Positions 1-6,380 of a stretch of 61,965 nt of DNA are shown here, in pieces. Both the position numbers and the translations under genes were made by a program. Location of the stretch: contig CAJOFA010000010.1 of assembly GCA_905233985.1 (NCBI GenBank), positions 1 to 61,965 of the forward strand. The letters are read 5' to 3'. Numbering within the stretch: the first letter of the stretch is position 1; every line of letters starts with the position of its first letter. Origin of the DNA: an uncultured Prevotella sp. (GTDB lineage: Bacteria > Bacteroidota > Bacteroidia > Bacteroidales > Bacteroidaceae). Under the pieces are notes generated by a model, which was not told the origin of the DNA, searched no databases, and saw only the letters and a list, made by a program, of their open reading frames with translations.

Positions 1-420
1 CCAAATGCGGAAGGAAAGCATGACGATACTAGCCTTGTTGCTGGCTTCACGATCGAACTTGTAGGTCGCATCACTATTGCACATTGGAGAGTAGTCTTCG
101 GTGTAGACATAGCAGGAAAAACGACCTTCCTTGATTAGTGCACCTTTCCTTAACTGTATGTTTACCGCAATCGAACCGTCTGTATAAGCATTCGAATTGC
201 TTGTAGATAGTGAAAGTTTGATTAGCCTAATATCTTTCAAATTTTTAGTAATAATGTTGTAATCAAATAATTTCTCGTCAGAGTCAGAGTAGGGACCATC
301 CTTGATAGGACGGGGATTTTCCATCAGTTGTTCTTTGTCAGTGTAAGTTTTAAAGCTACTATCCATATTTCCCAAATAAAAACCAATAGAAAGAGCCACC
401 GAAGCAGCCCTTTCTATCAT
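1..420 (-). CDS. Hypothetical protein, third gene of the sigma/RyR operon (3' end outside window)
   Basis: An open minus-strand frame runs from an ATG at 420 to the left edge (140 codons, no stop). The protein begins MIERAASVALSIGFYLGNMD. It continues as a soluble, beta-rich-looking chain with no membrane segment in the visible part. It lies 31 bases after the stop of the RyR gene on the same strand, so it is probably the last or next gene of that operon. I do not recognise the family. Base composition is AT-richer than in the core genes to the right. The function is unknown; its position suggests a target or effector of the upstream sigma/RyR pair, which is inference only. Confidence 0.6.
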   Translation of the reverse strand, partial: MIERAASVALSIGFYLGNMDSSFKTYTDKEQLMENPRPIKDGPYSDSDEKLFDYNIITKNLKDIRLIKLSLSTSNSNAYTDGSIAVNIQLRKGALIKEGRFSCYVYTEDYSPMCNSDATYKFDREASNKASIVMLSFRIW

Positions 421-451
421 GTCAAACAAAAAAATATAGTTGTGCTGTATT

Positions 452-1399
452 TCAGTCGTTATCAGAATTGTTAAAGCCTAATTTCTTGACTAACTTTATA
501 GTGTTATAAGCCATGAGCCGGTCGTATTCCTTTTCATCATCAGGAAGGGCGGTATAAGGAAGTATGCAAGGGTCTTGTCTCTTCTCTTCGTCCCTCACCT
601 TGCCGTATGACCAACCACGCTCAATCATTTTTTTCGCCCAGATTTCATGAGCATTCTCTGCAATGGCTTCAATGAGTTCTTCAAGATCCTCATTGAGTGG
701 AATAGAGTCCACATTAATAGGATGCGGCTCGTATTCCTCTACAGACTGGAATACCTGAATCATGTAGTTATGAGACTCTTTCCAGGCATTAAAGAAATCT
801 GAAACAGGAATCTTCTTGACGTAAGGATCTTCGTATGGATCAAAGATAGTAATGGTCTCGTTTTCTATCTCGGTCACTACAACCGCATGGTTGGTCAAGT
901 CCTCCAAATCTATTTCCTCTGCATAAAGTTTTTCTCGGTCAACTCCAATAACAACGTCATTATCATTTTCAAGCGCATGACGAATGTCATCCAATGTTGA
1001 ATCATATCTTCTGCTTACAAACAATCCAGAATAAGCCAACAAATTACCTAAACAATAGAGTGGAGTACCTTCTGGCTTCAGCCAATCGTTCTTTCTTGCA
1101 GTATTGATTAGGTTTTCTTTATCGTATGGGATATGATGACGTTGTAGGATGAATATTTCACACAGCACAGCACAGACATTTTCTCCGCTTAGTGCAGCCA
1201 TTTGAAGCATGGGTAGAACTTCACTTCGCAGTGGAACTATCGAAGCTTCGTCCTCTGCCTGAAGAGCGACGTTAAGAACCTCCTGCAATTGCTTGTCTTT
1301 CTTTAAAGCCTGAAGAACCTGCTTAGTTTCCTCTTCACTGGTGTTGCCATCAAGATAGGCGGCCAGCAATTCGTCGGATATCAAGTCTTTATTTGCCAT
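452..1399 (-). CDS. Anti-sigma-like / C39-peptidase-like / RyR-domain protein
   Basis: A 315-residue soluble protein with three visible parts. Residues 1-50 (ISDELLAAYLDGNTSEEE...) look like the helical N-terminus of Bacteroidota anti-sigma proteins, without zinc ligands. Residues about 60-220 look like a papain/C39-type cysteine peptidase: Cys76 (or Cys80) at a helix start, His171 in NHAVVV and Asp187 in FDPYED. Residues 246-310 match the RyR (ryanodine receptor) domain, with HEIWAKKMIERGWSYG, DPCILPY and EKEYDR. There is no signal peptide or membrane helix, so it should act in the cytoplasm. The start overlaps the end of the sigma-factor gene by 11 bases, which implies translational coupling. 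It may be a sensor that binds the sigma factor and is relieved by ligand binding or proteolysis; that role is inferred. The RyR call is strong, the peptidase call moderate. Confidence 0.75.
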   Translation of the reverse strand: MANKDLISDELLAAYLDGNTSEEETKQVLQALKKDKQLQEVLNVALQAEDEASIVPLRSEVLPMLQMAALSGENVCAVLCEIFILQRHHIPYDKENLINTARKNDWLKPEGTPLYCLGNLLAYSGLFVSRRYDSTLDDIRHALENDNDVVIGVDREKLYAEEIDLEDLTNHAVVVTEIENETITIFDPYEDPYVKKIPVSDFFNAWKESHNYMIQVFQSVEEYEPHPINVDSIPLNEDLEELIEAIAENAHEIWAKKMIERGWSYGKVRDEEKRQDPCILPYTALPDDEKEYDRLMAYNTIKLVKKLGFNNSDND

Positions 1400-1943
1400 A
1401 TTTTCTTATGTCATTAAGGGCGATACGAGTCAGTTGAGCCATAGAGCGCCGTTTTATATTGTAAAGGTTCGCGGTTGTGATGTTCATCTCGCGCGCCAGT
1501 TCTTCTGGTTCACAGTCTTCAAGTATCAGCCGACGGATAACATATACATATCGCTTAGTCGGCATAGCCTCGAAAAGCCGTTCCATATCATATTCAACAG
1601 CCACATCTGATTCAGGTGCAGCTACATGTTCTTGTTTATCACAAGGAGGCTCTCCGCTGGCATTATCTATCATTCTAGCCCGTTTCTTAATGAAGAAGCG
1701 GGTAGCGAGAACCTTCAGCCATTGATATACAGAGCTGCGATATTCGAAGTTCCGCAGTTTAATGGCATCGTCCTCCATGAGGTATAGATAGAGCTCGTTG
1801 ACCAATTCATCATATTCCACTTCGTAGTCGAATACGATGTTCATGATACTACAGAACAGAGGCTTACATTTGACGAAAAAGAAATCCTCAGTTATGCGAC
1901 CATTACGCTCTATAAGTCCTTTTACTATCTCTTGGTCAGTCAT
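1389..1943 (-). CDS. ECF-type sigma-70 family RNA polymerase sigma factor
   Basis: A 184-residue protein with the short sigma2-sigma4 layout of ECF sigma factors. The region around residues 40-90 (YDELVNELYLYLME, then SSVYQWLKVLATRFFIKKR) fits sigma2. Residues about 125-180 carry a helix-turn-helix (EELAREMNITTANLYNIKRR) fitting sigma4. It is the first gene of a minus-strand operon and overlaps the RyR gene by 11 bases. A TATTTTTG -7-like element lies 19 bases upstream of the ATG. It probably directs transcription of its own operon or of nearby accessory genes, under control of the downstream protein. This is inference from the usual sigma/anti-sigma pairing. Confidence 0.85.
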   Translation of the reverse strand: MTDQEIVKGLIERNGRITEDFFFVKCKPLFCSIMNIVFDYEVEYDELVNELYLYLMEDDAIKLRNFEYRSSVYQWLKVLATRFFIKKRARMIDNASGEPPCDKQEHVAAPESDVAVEYDMERLFEAMPTKRYVYVIRRLILEDCEPEELAREMNITTANLYNIKRRSMAQLTRIALNDIRKYGK

Positions 1944-1961
1944 AAACCCTCAATTTGGCTA

Positions 1962-1969
1962 CAAAAATA
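1962..1969 (-). promoter_or_regulatory. Candidate -7 element for the sigma/RyR operon
   Basis: TATTTTTG on the minus strand matches the Bacteroidota TAnnTTTG -7 motif and sits 19 bases before the sigma-factor ATG. No good TTTG -33 motif is seen at the usual spacing, so this promoter may be weak or depend on an alternative sigma factor. Confidence 0.4.
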
Positions 1970-2204
1970 CGAAAAATAGTTGATAATAACGAAGAAATTG
2001 ATGTGGAAAAACTTCAGAATTACTTTATTTATCGGCCTTTCAGACATTGATAGTACAAAATGGCACAAAACTCAGATAATTAAAGGGGCAGAAAACAAAT
2101 ACTCACCCATCGGAAAACCTTTCAAGAATACTCTTGGAATAACAATCGATTTCAGAAAGCGAGCAAGTATCACTTTTCGCTTAAAAAGGTCACCTGAAGG
2201 TCGC

Positions 2205-2244
2205 CTAAAAAGAAAAAGCACTTGCGAGAAACTCGTAAGTGCTT
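2205..2244 (-). terminator. Rho-independent terminator of the tRNA remnant
   Basis: A 13-bp stem (2216-2228 with 2232-2244, one G-U pair, AAA loop) is followed on the minus strand by TTTTTCTTTTT. It lies just after the 3' end of the truncated tRNA, as expected for a tRNA transcription unit. Confidence 0.85.
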
Positions 2245-2255
2245 GATTTTCAGTG

Positions 2256-2317
2256 TGGACCAGCCAGGGCTTGAACCTGGGACCTCCAGATTATGAGTCT
2301 GTTGCTCTAACCAACTG
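2256..2317 (-). pseudogene. 5'-truncated tRNA gene with CAU anticodon (tRNA-Met or tRNA-Ile2 remnant)
   Basis: On the minus strand the D-loop (AGTTGGTTA, GAGC), an anticodon arm with loop CTCATAA (anticodon CAT), the variable loop, the T-arm (CCAGG, TTCAAGC, CCTGG) and the acceptor 3' strand CTGGTCC plus A are intact. The 5' side is wrong: GGACCAG would be needed to pair with CTGGTCC and GCTC to pair with GAGC, but the sequence reads ...GTGCAAAGTACCCAGTTGG. The acceptor and D stems therefore cannot form normally. The remnant nevertheless has a full promoter and a terminator. It may be a decayed tRNA, a recombination scar, a tRNA-like RNA with another role, or an assembly error. Confidence 0.75.
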
Positions 2318-2339
2318 GGTACTTTGCACAAAAGTGGGT

Positions 2340-2372
2340 GCAAAGATAAACAGAATTTTGGAAAAAGCCAAA
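2340..2372 (-). promoter_or_regulatory. Promoter of the tRNA-like gene
   Basis: On the minus strand TTTG (2372-2369), 20 bases, then TATCTTTGC (2348-2340). This matches the Bacteroidota consensus closely. A perfect 8-bp inverted repeat, CTTTGCAC/GTGCAAAG, overlaps the -7 element and the predicted start of the RNA. Confidence 0.75.
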
Positions 2373-2388
2373 TTATTTGTGTTTTTTC

Positions 2389-2420
2389 TTTGTGTTTCGC
2401 ATGATTTGCCGTAATTTTGC
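2389..2420 (+). promoter_or_regulatory. ribF promoter
   Basis: TTTG at 2389-2392, 19 bases, then TAATTTTGC at 2412-2420. The ribF ATG at 2429 lies only 8 bases beyond the motif, so the mRNA has a leader of a few bases at most. A TTG at 2417 that would lengthen the reading frame lies inside this element and can be dismissed as a start. Confidence 0.75.
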
Positions 2421-2428
2421 AGTCACAA

Positions 2429-3421
2429 ATGAAGACAATATATCTCAACAACGACACCCATGAGCAAGCCGCATGCGTTGCTACTATCGGCATGTTCGAC
2501 GGCGTGCACTCAGGTCACCGCTTTGTCATCAACCATGTATGCCATGAGGCACACAAGCGGGGGCTGTTGTCGTGCATCATCACCTTCGACCGTCATCCGA
2601 AGCAGGTTACCCAAGCAGGAGATGCAACAGGAACAGGATTCACGGGCCAGCTTACCACACTCGACGAACGCCTGCTGCTGTTGTCAAGAACTGATGTTGA
2701 CATCTGTGTGGTACTGCCGTTCACAAGCGAGATGGCAGCATTGTCAGCACGCGACTTCATGCAACATGTTCTAAAAGAGCAATTCTGTGTCAGCACCTTG
2801 CTAACGGGCTATGACAACCGCTTCGGACACCCCCTGCCCGACCGACGCGAGACATTTGAGGACTATCAGCGCTACGGTCGTGAGTTGGGTATTGACGTGG
2901 TGTCACTTTGCGCTGCAGGTACCGTCAGCTCGTCAATCGTGCGACGTCTGCTCGCCGAAGGCGACGTGGCTACTGCCAACGAACAACTGGGCTACCCTTA
3001 TTTTCTTACGGGAACAGTGGTCAATGGCAGGCATATCGGTACGGACCTCGGTTTCCCGACTGCTAATCTTGAGATTGCACCCGACAAACTACTTCCTGCT
3101 CCCGGTGTCTATGCCGTGCGTGTCAGGCTGGAGGCATCTGTGGAACAGAAGCACGGCATGATGAACATCGGGCACCGCCCGACATTCAACGGGCAGAAGA
3201 CAACGTTGGAAGTCAACATTTTCCGCTTCGAAGGAGACCTGTACGGCCAACAGATGAGCATCTCCCTCATTGACCGCATACGTCCCGAACAACGTTTCGA
3301 CTCGCCAGAGGCTTTGACCGAACAACTGCGCAAAGACGCAGAGATAGCAGAACAGCTACTCATTCCTACAGACTCCACACGGCGACCGGAAATAATCATT
3401 AACAACCATTTCCTGCCATGA
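2429..3421 (+). CDS. ribF: Bifunctional riboflavin kinase / FAD synthetase
   Basis: A 330-residue cytoplasmic enzyme that phosphorylates riboflavin to FMN and adenylylates FMN to FAD. The N-terminal nucleotidyltransferase domain starts with GMFDGVHSGHRF (HxGH-type motif). The C-terminal riboflavin-kinase domain has GTDLGFPTANL with the PTAN motif, followed by GVYAVRV and the GMMNIGHRPTF segment. Length is normal for the family. The ATG at 2429 is chosen over an upstream TTG that lies in the promoter. The stop overlaps the next ATG (ATGA), so the CPBP protease gene is translationally coupled. Confidence 0.93.
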   Translation: MKTIYLNNDTHEQAACVATIGMFDGVHSGHRFVINHVCHEAHKRGLLSCIITFDRHPKQVTQAGDATGTGFTGQLTTLDERLLLLSRTDVDICVVLPFTSEMAALSARDFMQHVLKEQFCVSTLLTGYDNRFGHPLPDRRETFEDYQRYGRELGIDVVSLCAAGTVSSSIVRRLLAEGDVATANEQLGYPYFLTGTVVNGRHIGTDLGFPTANLEIAPDKLLPAPGVYAVRVRLEASVEQKHGMMNIGHRPTFNGQKTTLEVNIFRFEGDLYGQQMSISLIDRIRPEQRFDSPEALTEQLRKDAEIAEQLLIPTDSTRRPEIIINNHFLP

Positions 3422-4284
3422 AGATTATTCGCAACATCCTGAACATCGTACTGTTCGTCATCATGTTCTTCTTCATCCAACTGGTGACAACATTTGTCGT
3501 AGTGGGGATTCAATGCTTTTTCCAAGGCATCGGAACACAGCAAATCATGAAGATGGCCGGCGAAGGACAATTGATGCCTGACTCTAACGGCATGATTATC
3601 ATTTCCGTGGTGAGCAGCATACTCACGATAGCCCTTTTCATTGCCCTGCATTGGGCACGACCGTCACGCAGTTACATGCGTAGCCGTCCGTGGACAACGT
3701 TGGCATGGGTCATCGTTCTCGCACTTGGCACCCTTATTCCCTCCACCTTCTTGCAGGAACTGATGCCTTTCGACATGCCCGAGGATATGCAAGAGATGTT
3801 AAGACAGATGATGCATAACCGCTGGGGATACTTCGCCATCGGTATGCTTGTGCCGCTGGCTGAGGAGCTGGTATTTCGCGGAGCCATCCTACGGGCATTA
3901 TTGGAAGCATCCCCCTCTATCTCCAAGGGGAGAGGTTGGGAATGGATGGCGATTCTCATTTCTGCCTTAATTTTCGGAGCTGTTCATGGTAATATGCCAC
4001 AAGGCATCCATGCCACACTCATTGGGTTACTGCTCGGATGGATGTACTGGCGCACACGTAGTATTGTGCCTGGCGTAGTGTTTCATTGGGTCAACAACAC
4101 GGCTGCCTATGTCATTGCAAACCTCATCCCCAATGCTGAAGACGCCAAACTCATTGACATCTTCCACGGTTCGCAGACACACGTTTATCTGGCTGTGCTT
4201 TTCTCGCTGCTCATCATGGCTCCCGCACTTTTCCAGTTGTGGATCAGGCTCAAAGAACCCAAAGAAGAACAACAAGTTTTATAG
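3418..4284 (+). CDS. CPBP-family intramembrane metalloprotease
   Basis: A 288-residue polytopic membrane protein. Three CPBP (Abi/Rce1-like) motifs are visible: EELVFRGAIL with Glu149-Glu150 and Arg154, FGAVHG with His190, and HWVNN with His223 and Asn227. These glutamates and histidines are the expected metal-binding and catalytic residues. Family members cleave substrates within the membrane; the substrate here is unknown. It is coupled to ribF by an ATGA overlap. Residues about 164-176 (ASPSISKGRGWEW) are encoded by a wordy GC-rich DNA segment between motifs 1 and 2 and look like an in-frame insertion. Confidence 0.85.
   Translation: MKIIRNILNIVLFVIMFFFIQLVTTFVVVGIQCFFQGIGTQQIMKMAGEGQLMPDSNGMIIISVVSSILTIALFIALHWARPSRSYMRSRPWTTLAWVIVLALGTLIPSTFLQELMPFDMPEDMQEMLRQMMHNRWGYFAIGMLVPLAEELVFRGAILRALLEASPSISKGRGWEWMAILISALIFGAVHGNMPQGIHATLIGLLLGWMYWRTRSIVPGVVFHWVNNTAAYVIANLIPNAEDAKLIDIFHGSQTHVYLAVLFSLLIMAPALFQLWIRLKEPKEEQQVL
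3911..3940 (+). repeat. In-frame word repeat in the CPBP protease gene
   Basis: The segment reads CCCCCTCTATCTCC then AAGGGGAGAGGTTGGG, with CCCC/GGGG able to pair. It resembles the CCCCTTGGGG-rich insert of the U32 protease gene (56356-56436). It sits in a loop between two conserved motifs and keeps the reading frame. Confidence 0.5.
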
Positions 4285-4290
4285 GACTTA

Positions 4291-4330
4291 TATTCCCCAT
4301 AAGGCCTATTGGCTCCATGAGCCCCATTGT
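4291..4330 (+). repeat. Intergenic word repeat after the CPBP gene
   Basis: The stretch CCCATAAGGCC, TATTGGCTCCATGAGCCCC closely matches the reverse complement of the in-frame linker of the Fe/S protein gene (40064-40122), which reads TATTGGCTCCACGAGCCC: 18 of 19 bases in common over the best part. Confidence 0.6.
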
Positions 4331-4343
4331 CAAATAAATGAAG

Positions 4344-4372
4344 AGGCCGCTCCCGACATCTCGGGGCGGCCT
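4344..4372 (+). terminator. Terminator-like hairpin after ribF-CPBP
   Basis: AGGCCGC-t-CCCGA, loop CATC, TCGGG-GCGGCCT: a 12-bp GC-rich stem with one bulged T. It is 59 bases after the CPBP stop. The following T tract is poor (TGCTTCTGCGTT), so termination may be inefficient. Confidence 0.6.
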
Positions 4373-4484
4373 TGCTTCTGCGTTAGTATTTTATGAAAAA
4401 TTTGAGAGAATTGAAACTTCACAGTTTCGGTTGTGTTTTACTAAACATGATTTAATTATAGAGAAAGCATAGAAAATTTCCATT

Positions 4485-4985
4485 TTAATCCTTCGGCAGG
4501 AGATCGGCTCCAGCCTTAGTACTGTCAACTGCCGTTTCAATATTTTCAGCCTGCACAGGTGTCACGATAACCGTATCCACTTGTTGTTTGTAGCCTGCCG
4601 TCATATCGGGCGAATCATTCCAACTGGCATCCCAGGGCTTCTGAATAGCATTGCCGAGAGTCAGGATGATGGCTACGACTGCTGCTGCTTTAAAGAGCGG
4701 CATGAGACGCTGTGTGAGTTTGATTTCACGAGCCTTGACTGCTACAGGCTGCTGACCCTGTGCCTTCTGCTCCTCACCAATCATCTTCAGGATGCGTGCA
4801 TCGAAATCGTCACCGAGATGCATCTTCTGCTCAGTAGTCTGACAGACAAACACGTCACGGTATTTCTCCATGTCAGCAGGAATATCCTTCTGGCTGAAGA
4901 ATGTCCGCAGAATATTCTCTTCTTCAAGAGTGGTCTCTGCGTCCCAATAGCGCTCTAAGAGCTGTTCGATGTACTTATAGTCCAT
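4485..4985 (-). CDS. Putative membrane anti-sigma factor
   Basis: A 166-residue protein starting MDYKYIEQLLERYWDAETTL; an upstream in-frame ATG at 5015 would add 10 residues but is less likely. The N-terminal about 90 residues are charged and helical (cytoplasmic). One membrane helix (LFKAAAVVAIILTLGNAIQ) follows, then a short polar tail. This topology and its place 75 bases downstream of an ECF sigma gene are typical of membrane anti-sigma factors. No zinc-binding motif is visible. The tail is too short to form a sensor domain. The role is inferred from context. Confidence 0.55.
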   Translation of the reverse strand: MDYKYIEQLLERYWDAETTLEEENILRTFFSQKDIPADMEKYRDVFVCQTTEQKMHLGDDFDARILKMIGEEQKAQGQQPVAVKAREIKLTQRLMPLFKAAAVVAIILTLGNAIQKPWDASWNDSPDMTAGYKQQVDTVIVTPVQAENIETAVDSTKAGADLLPKD

Positions 4986-5060
4986 ACAGATGTTTTTTCG
5001 TGTCTCTATATACAATGACGAATGGAAATGAAAAATGTTACAGAAAACAAGAGAATTTTT

Positions 5061-5576
5061 TTATTTTTTTTCTGTTTCTATCTTGCGGAAGCGGTCGCGG
5101 ATGGTTTGCCGTGCCCGGAAAATGTTTACTTTAACCTGCTCTTCGCTGATGCCGAGTATGGTGGCAATGTCACGATAGCTCTTTTCTTCGATGTCACGGA
5201 GTTGCATACAGCTTCGTTGCTTCTCAGGCAAACCATCTATTAGGCGCCGTACCAGTTGTATGCGATCTCGCTGCACAACCTGCTCTTCGGGCGAAGGCGT
5301 GAGGGGAGAGTTATGGGTGGGGAGAGAATCATCAAGTGTCTGTGTCTGACTGTCAGCACGACGCATCTTGTCAACAGCCAGATTATGACAGATGGTAAGA
5401 CAGAACGTCTCCATGTTATCTATCTGTTGCCAGCTGTCGCGTCGGTTCCATACCTTAATCATCGTTTCCTGAACAACATCCTCAGCCTCCGCAGGGTTCA
5501 ACGTGATGCGGAGAGCCAATCGGAAGAGTTTATTCTTCAGCGGCAAGATGTCGGCTTGGAAACTGATTGTTCTCAT
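5061..5576 (-). CDS. ECF-type RNA polymerase sigma factor
   Basis: A 171-residue ECF sigma factor. Sigma2 covers about residues 8-75 (ALRITLNPAEAEDVVQETM, KVWNRRDSW, FCLTICHNLAVDKMRR). Sigma4 covers about 105-160 (LPEKQRSCMQLRDIEEKSY, IATILGISEEQVKVNIFRAR). The linker, residues about 84-97 (SLPTHNSPLTPSPE), is encoded by a wordy repeat. The gene starts 18 bases after argB on the same strand and ends 75 bases before the membrane anti-sigma candidate. The pair may therefore be co-transcribed with the topA-argB run or have an unseen promoter inside argB. Confidence 0.9.
   Translation of the reverse strand: MRTISFQADILPLKNKLFRLALRITLNPAEAEDVVQETMIKVWNRRDSWQQIDNMETFCLTICHNLAVDKMRRADSQTQTLDDSLPTHNSPLTPSPEEQVVQRDRIQLVRRLIDGLPEKQRSCMQLRDIEEKSYRDIATILGISEEQVKVNIFRARQTIRDRFRKIETEKK
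5293..5326 (-). repeat. In-frame word repeat in the sigma-factor linker
   Basis: The plus strand reads GAAGGCGTGAGGGGAGAG then TTATGGGTGGGGAGAG, with GGGGAGAG twice. It encodes the sigma2-sigma4 linker. Composition resembles the other G/A-rich words in the window. Sigma linkers vary naturally, so this copy is the least certain. Confidence 0.35.
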
Positions 5577-5594
5577 ACCTCCCCTTTTTCACAA

Positions 5595-6380
5595 CTACAA
5601 ACAAATCACCGTTCCGTGCTGTCCGTCAATGGCAGTAGCCAAGGTGATGATGACACGACTGACACCGGCATCCACAGCACTGAGGGCATTCTCTATTTTA
5701 GGAAGCATACCGCCACTAATGGTTCCGTCAGCCTTATATTGTTCGAAGTCAGCGCGCGTTATCTGGGGTATCACAGAACTGTCATCATCGGGATTGCGGA
5801 GCACACCGGCCTTCTCAAAGGAGAAGATGAGTGTCACGTCGTAGTTGGCTGCCATTGCCTTGGCAGTTTCTGAGGCTATGGTATCGGCATTGGTATTCAG
5901 GATATGTCCTTCGCCATCGTGCGTCAATGGGGCCATCACAGGAGTGATGCCTGCCTCGATTAGACGGCTCAGCATAGCACCATCGGCGCAATCTACATCG
6001 CCGACAAAACCATAGTCAACAGTTTCCCCGTTAACCATAACAGGTGGACGCTGATGACTGCGGATAACGTCAGCATCAGCACCAGTCAGTCCGATGGCAT
6101 TCACGCCATTGGCTTGCAGACGGGCTACCAGGTTTTTATTTACCAATCCACCGTAAACCATCGTTACCACCTCCAGCATTTCAGCATCAGTAACACGACG
6201 ACCGTTCACCATCTGCGTGGCAATGCCTAATCTTTCTGCTGTCTTTGTTGCTTTCCGTCCGCCTCCATGCACCAACAGTTTACGCCCCTCAATGGACGAA
6301 AAGTCCTTGAGAAGCTGTGTCAGCTGTGCCTCATCTTCGACAACGGCACCGCCGACTTTTACAATGGTCAGTTTCTCCAT
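5595..6380 (-). CDS. argB: Acetylglutamate kinase
   Basis: A 261-residue amino-acid kinase for the second step of arginine synthesis, phosphorylation of N-acetylglutamate (some Bacteroidota may use the N-succinyl form). Visible motifs are IVKVGGAVV, VHGGG, GLTGADADVI, NTNADTIA and SGGMLPKIENA. The ATG at 6380 (MEKLTIVKVGG) is chosen because its A is the last base of the speA stop codon (TAATG). A longer frame reaching 6485 would lie inside speA. The pairing of a biosynthetic enzyme with an arginine-degrading one suggests a shared arginine/polyamine control. Confidence 0.93.
   Translation of the reverse strand: MEKLTIVKVGGAVVEDEAQLTQLLKDFSSIEGRKLLVHGGGRKATKTAERLGIATQMVNGRRVTDAEMLEVVTMVYGGLVNKNLVARLQANGVNAIGLTGADADVIRSHQRPPVMVNGETVDYGFVGDVDCADGAMLSRLIEAGITPVMAPLTHDGEGHILNTNADTIASETAKAMAANYDVTLIFSFEKAGVLRNPDDDSSVIPQITRADFEQYKADGTISGGMLPKIENALSAVDAGVSRVIITLATAIDGQHGTVICL

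Noticed and set aside
1980..2246. 88-codon open frame on the plus strand in the sigma-tRNA gap
   Set aside because: It runs into the tRNA terminator hairpin, has no promoter, and the translation is unstructured and basic; no support.
2256..2317. tRNA remnant as proof of an integrated element at 1-2250
   Set aside because: No integrase or second attachment copy is visible. For a normal insertion the element should lie on the 5' side of the fragment, where core genes are found. Kept only as a possible scar.
2417..2428. TTG start that would lengthen ribF by four codons
   Set aside because: It lies within the -7 promoter element TAATTTTGC; the ATG at 2429 is the plausible start. The same reasoning removes the TTG starts at 40777 (inside a word repeat) and 53512 (inside the -7 element).
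5256..5873. 205-codon open frame on the plus strand across the sigma and argB genes
   Set aside because: It runs antisense across two well-supported genes and their junction and has no recognisable domain or promoter.
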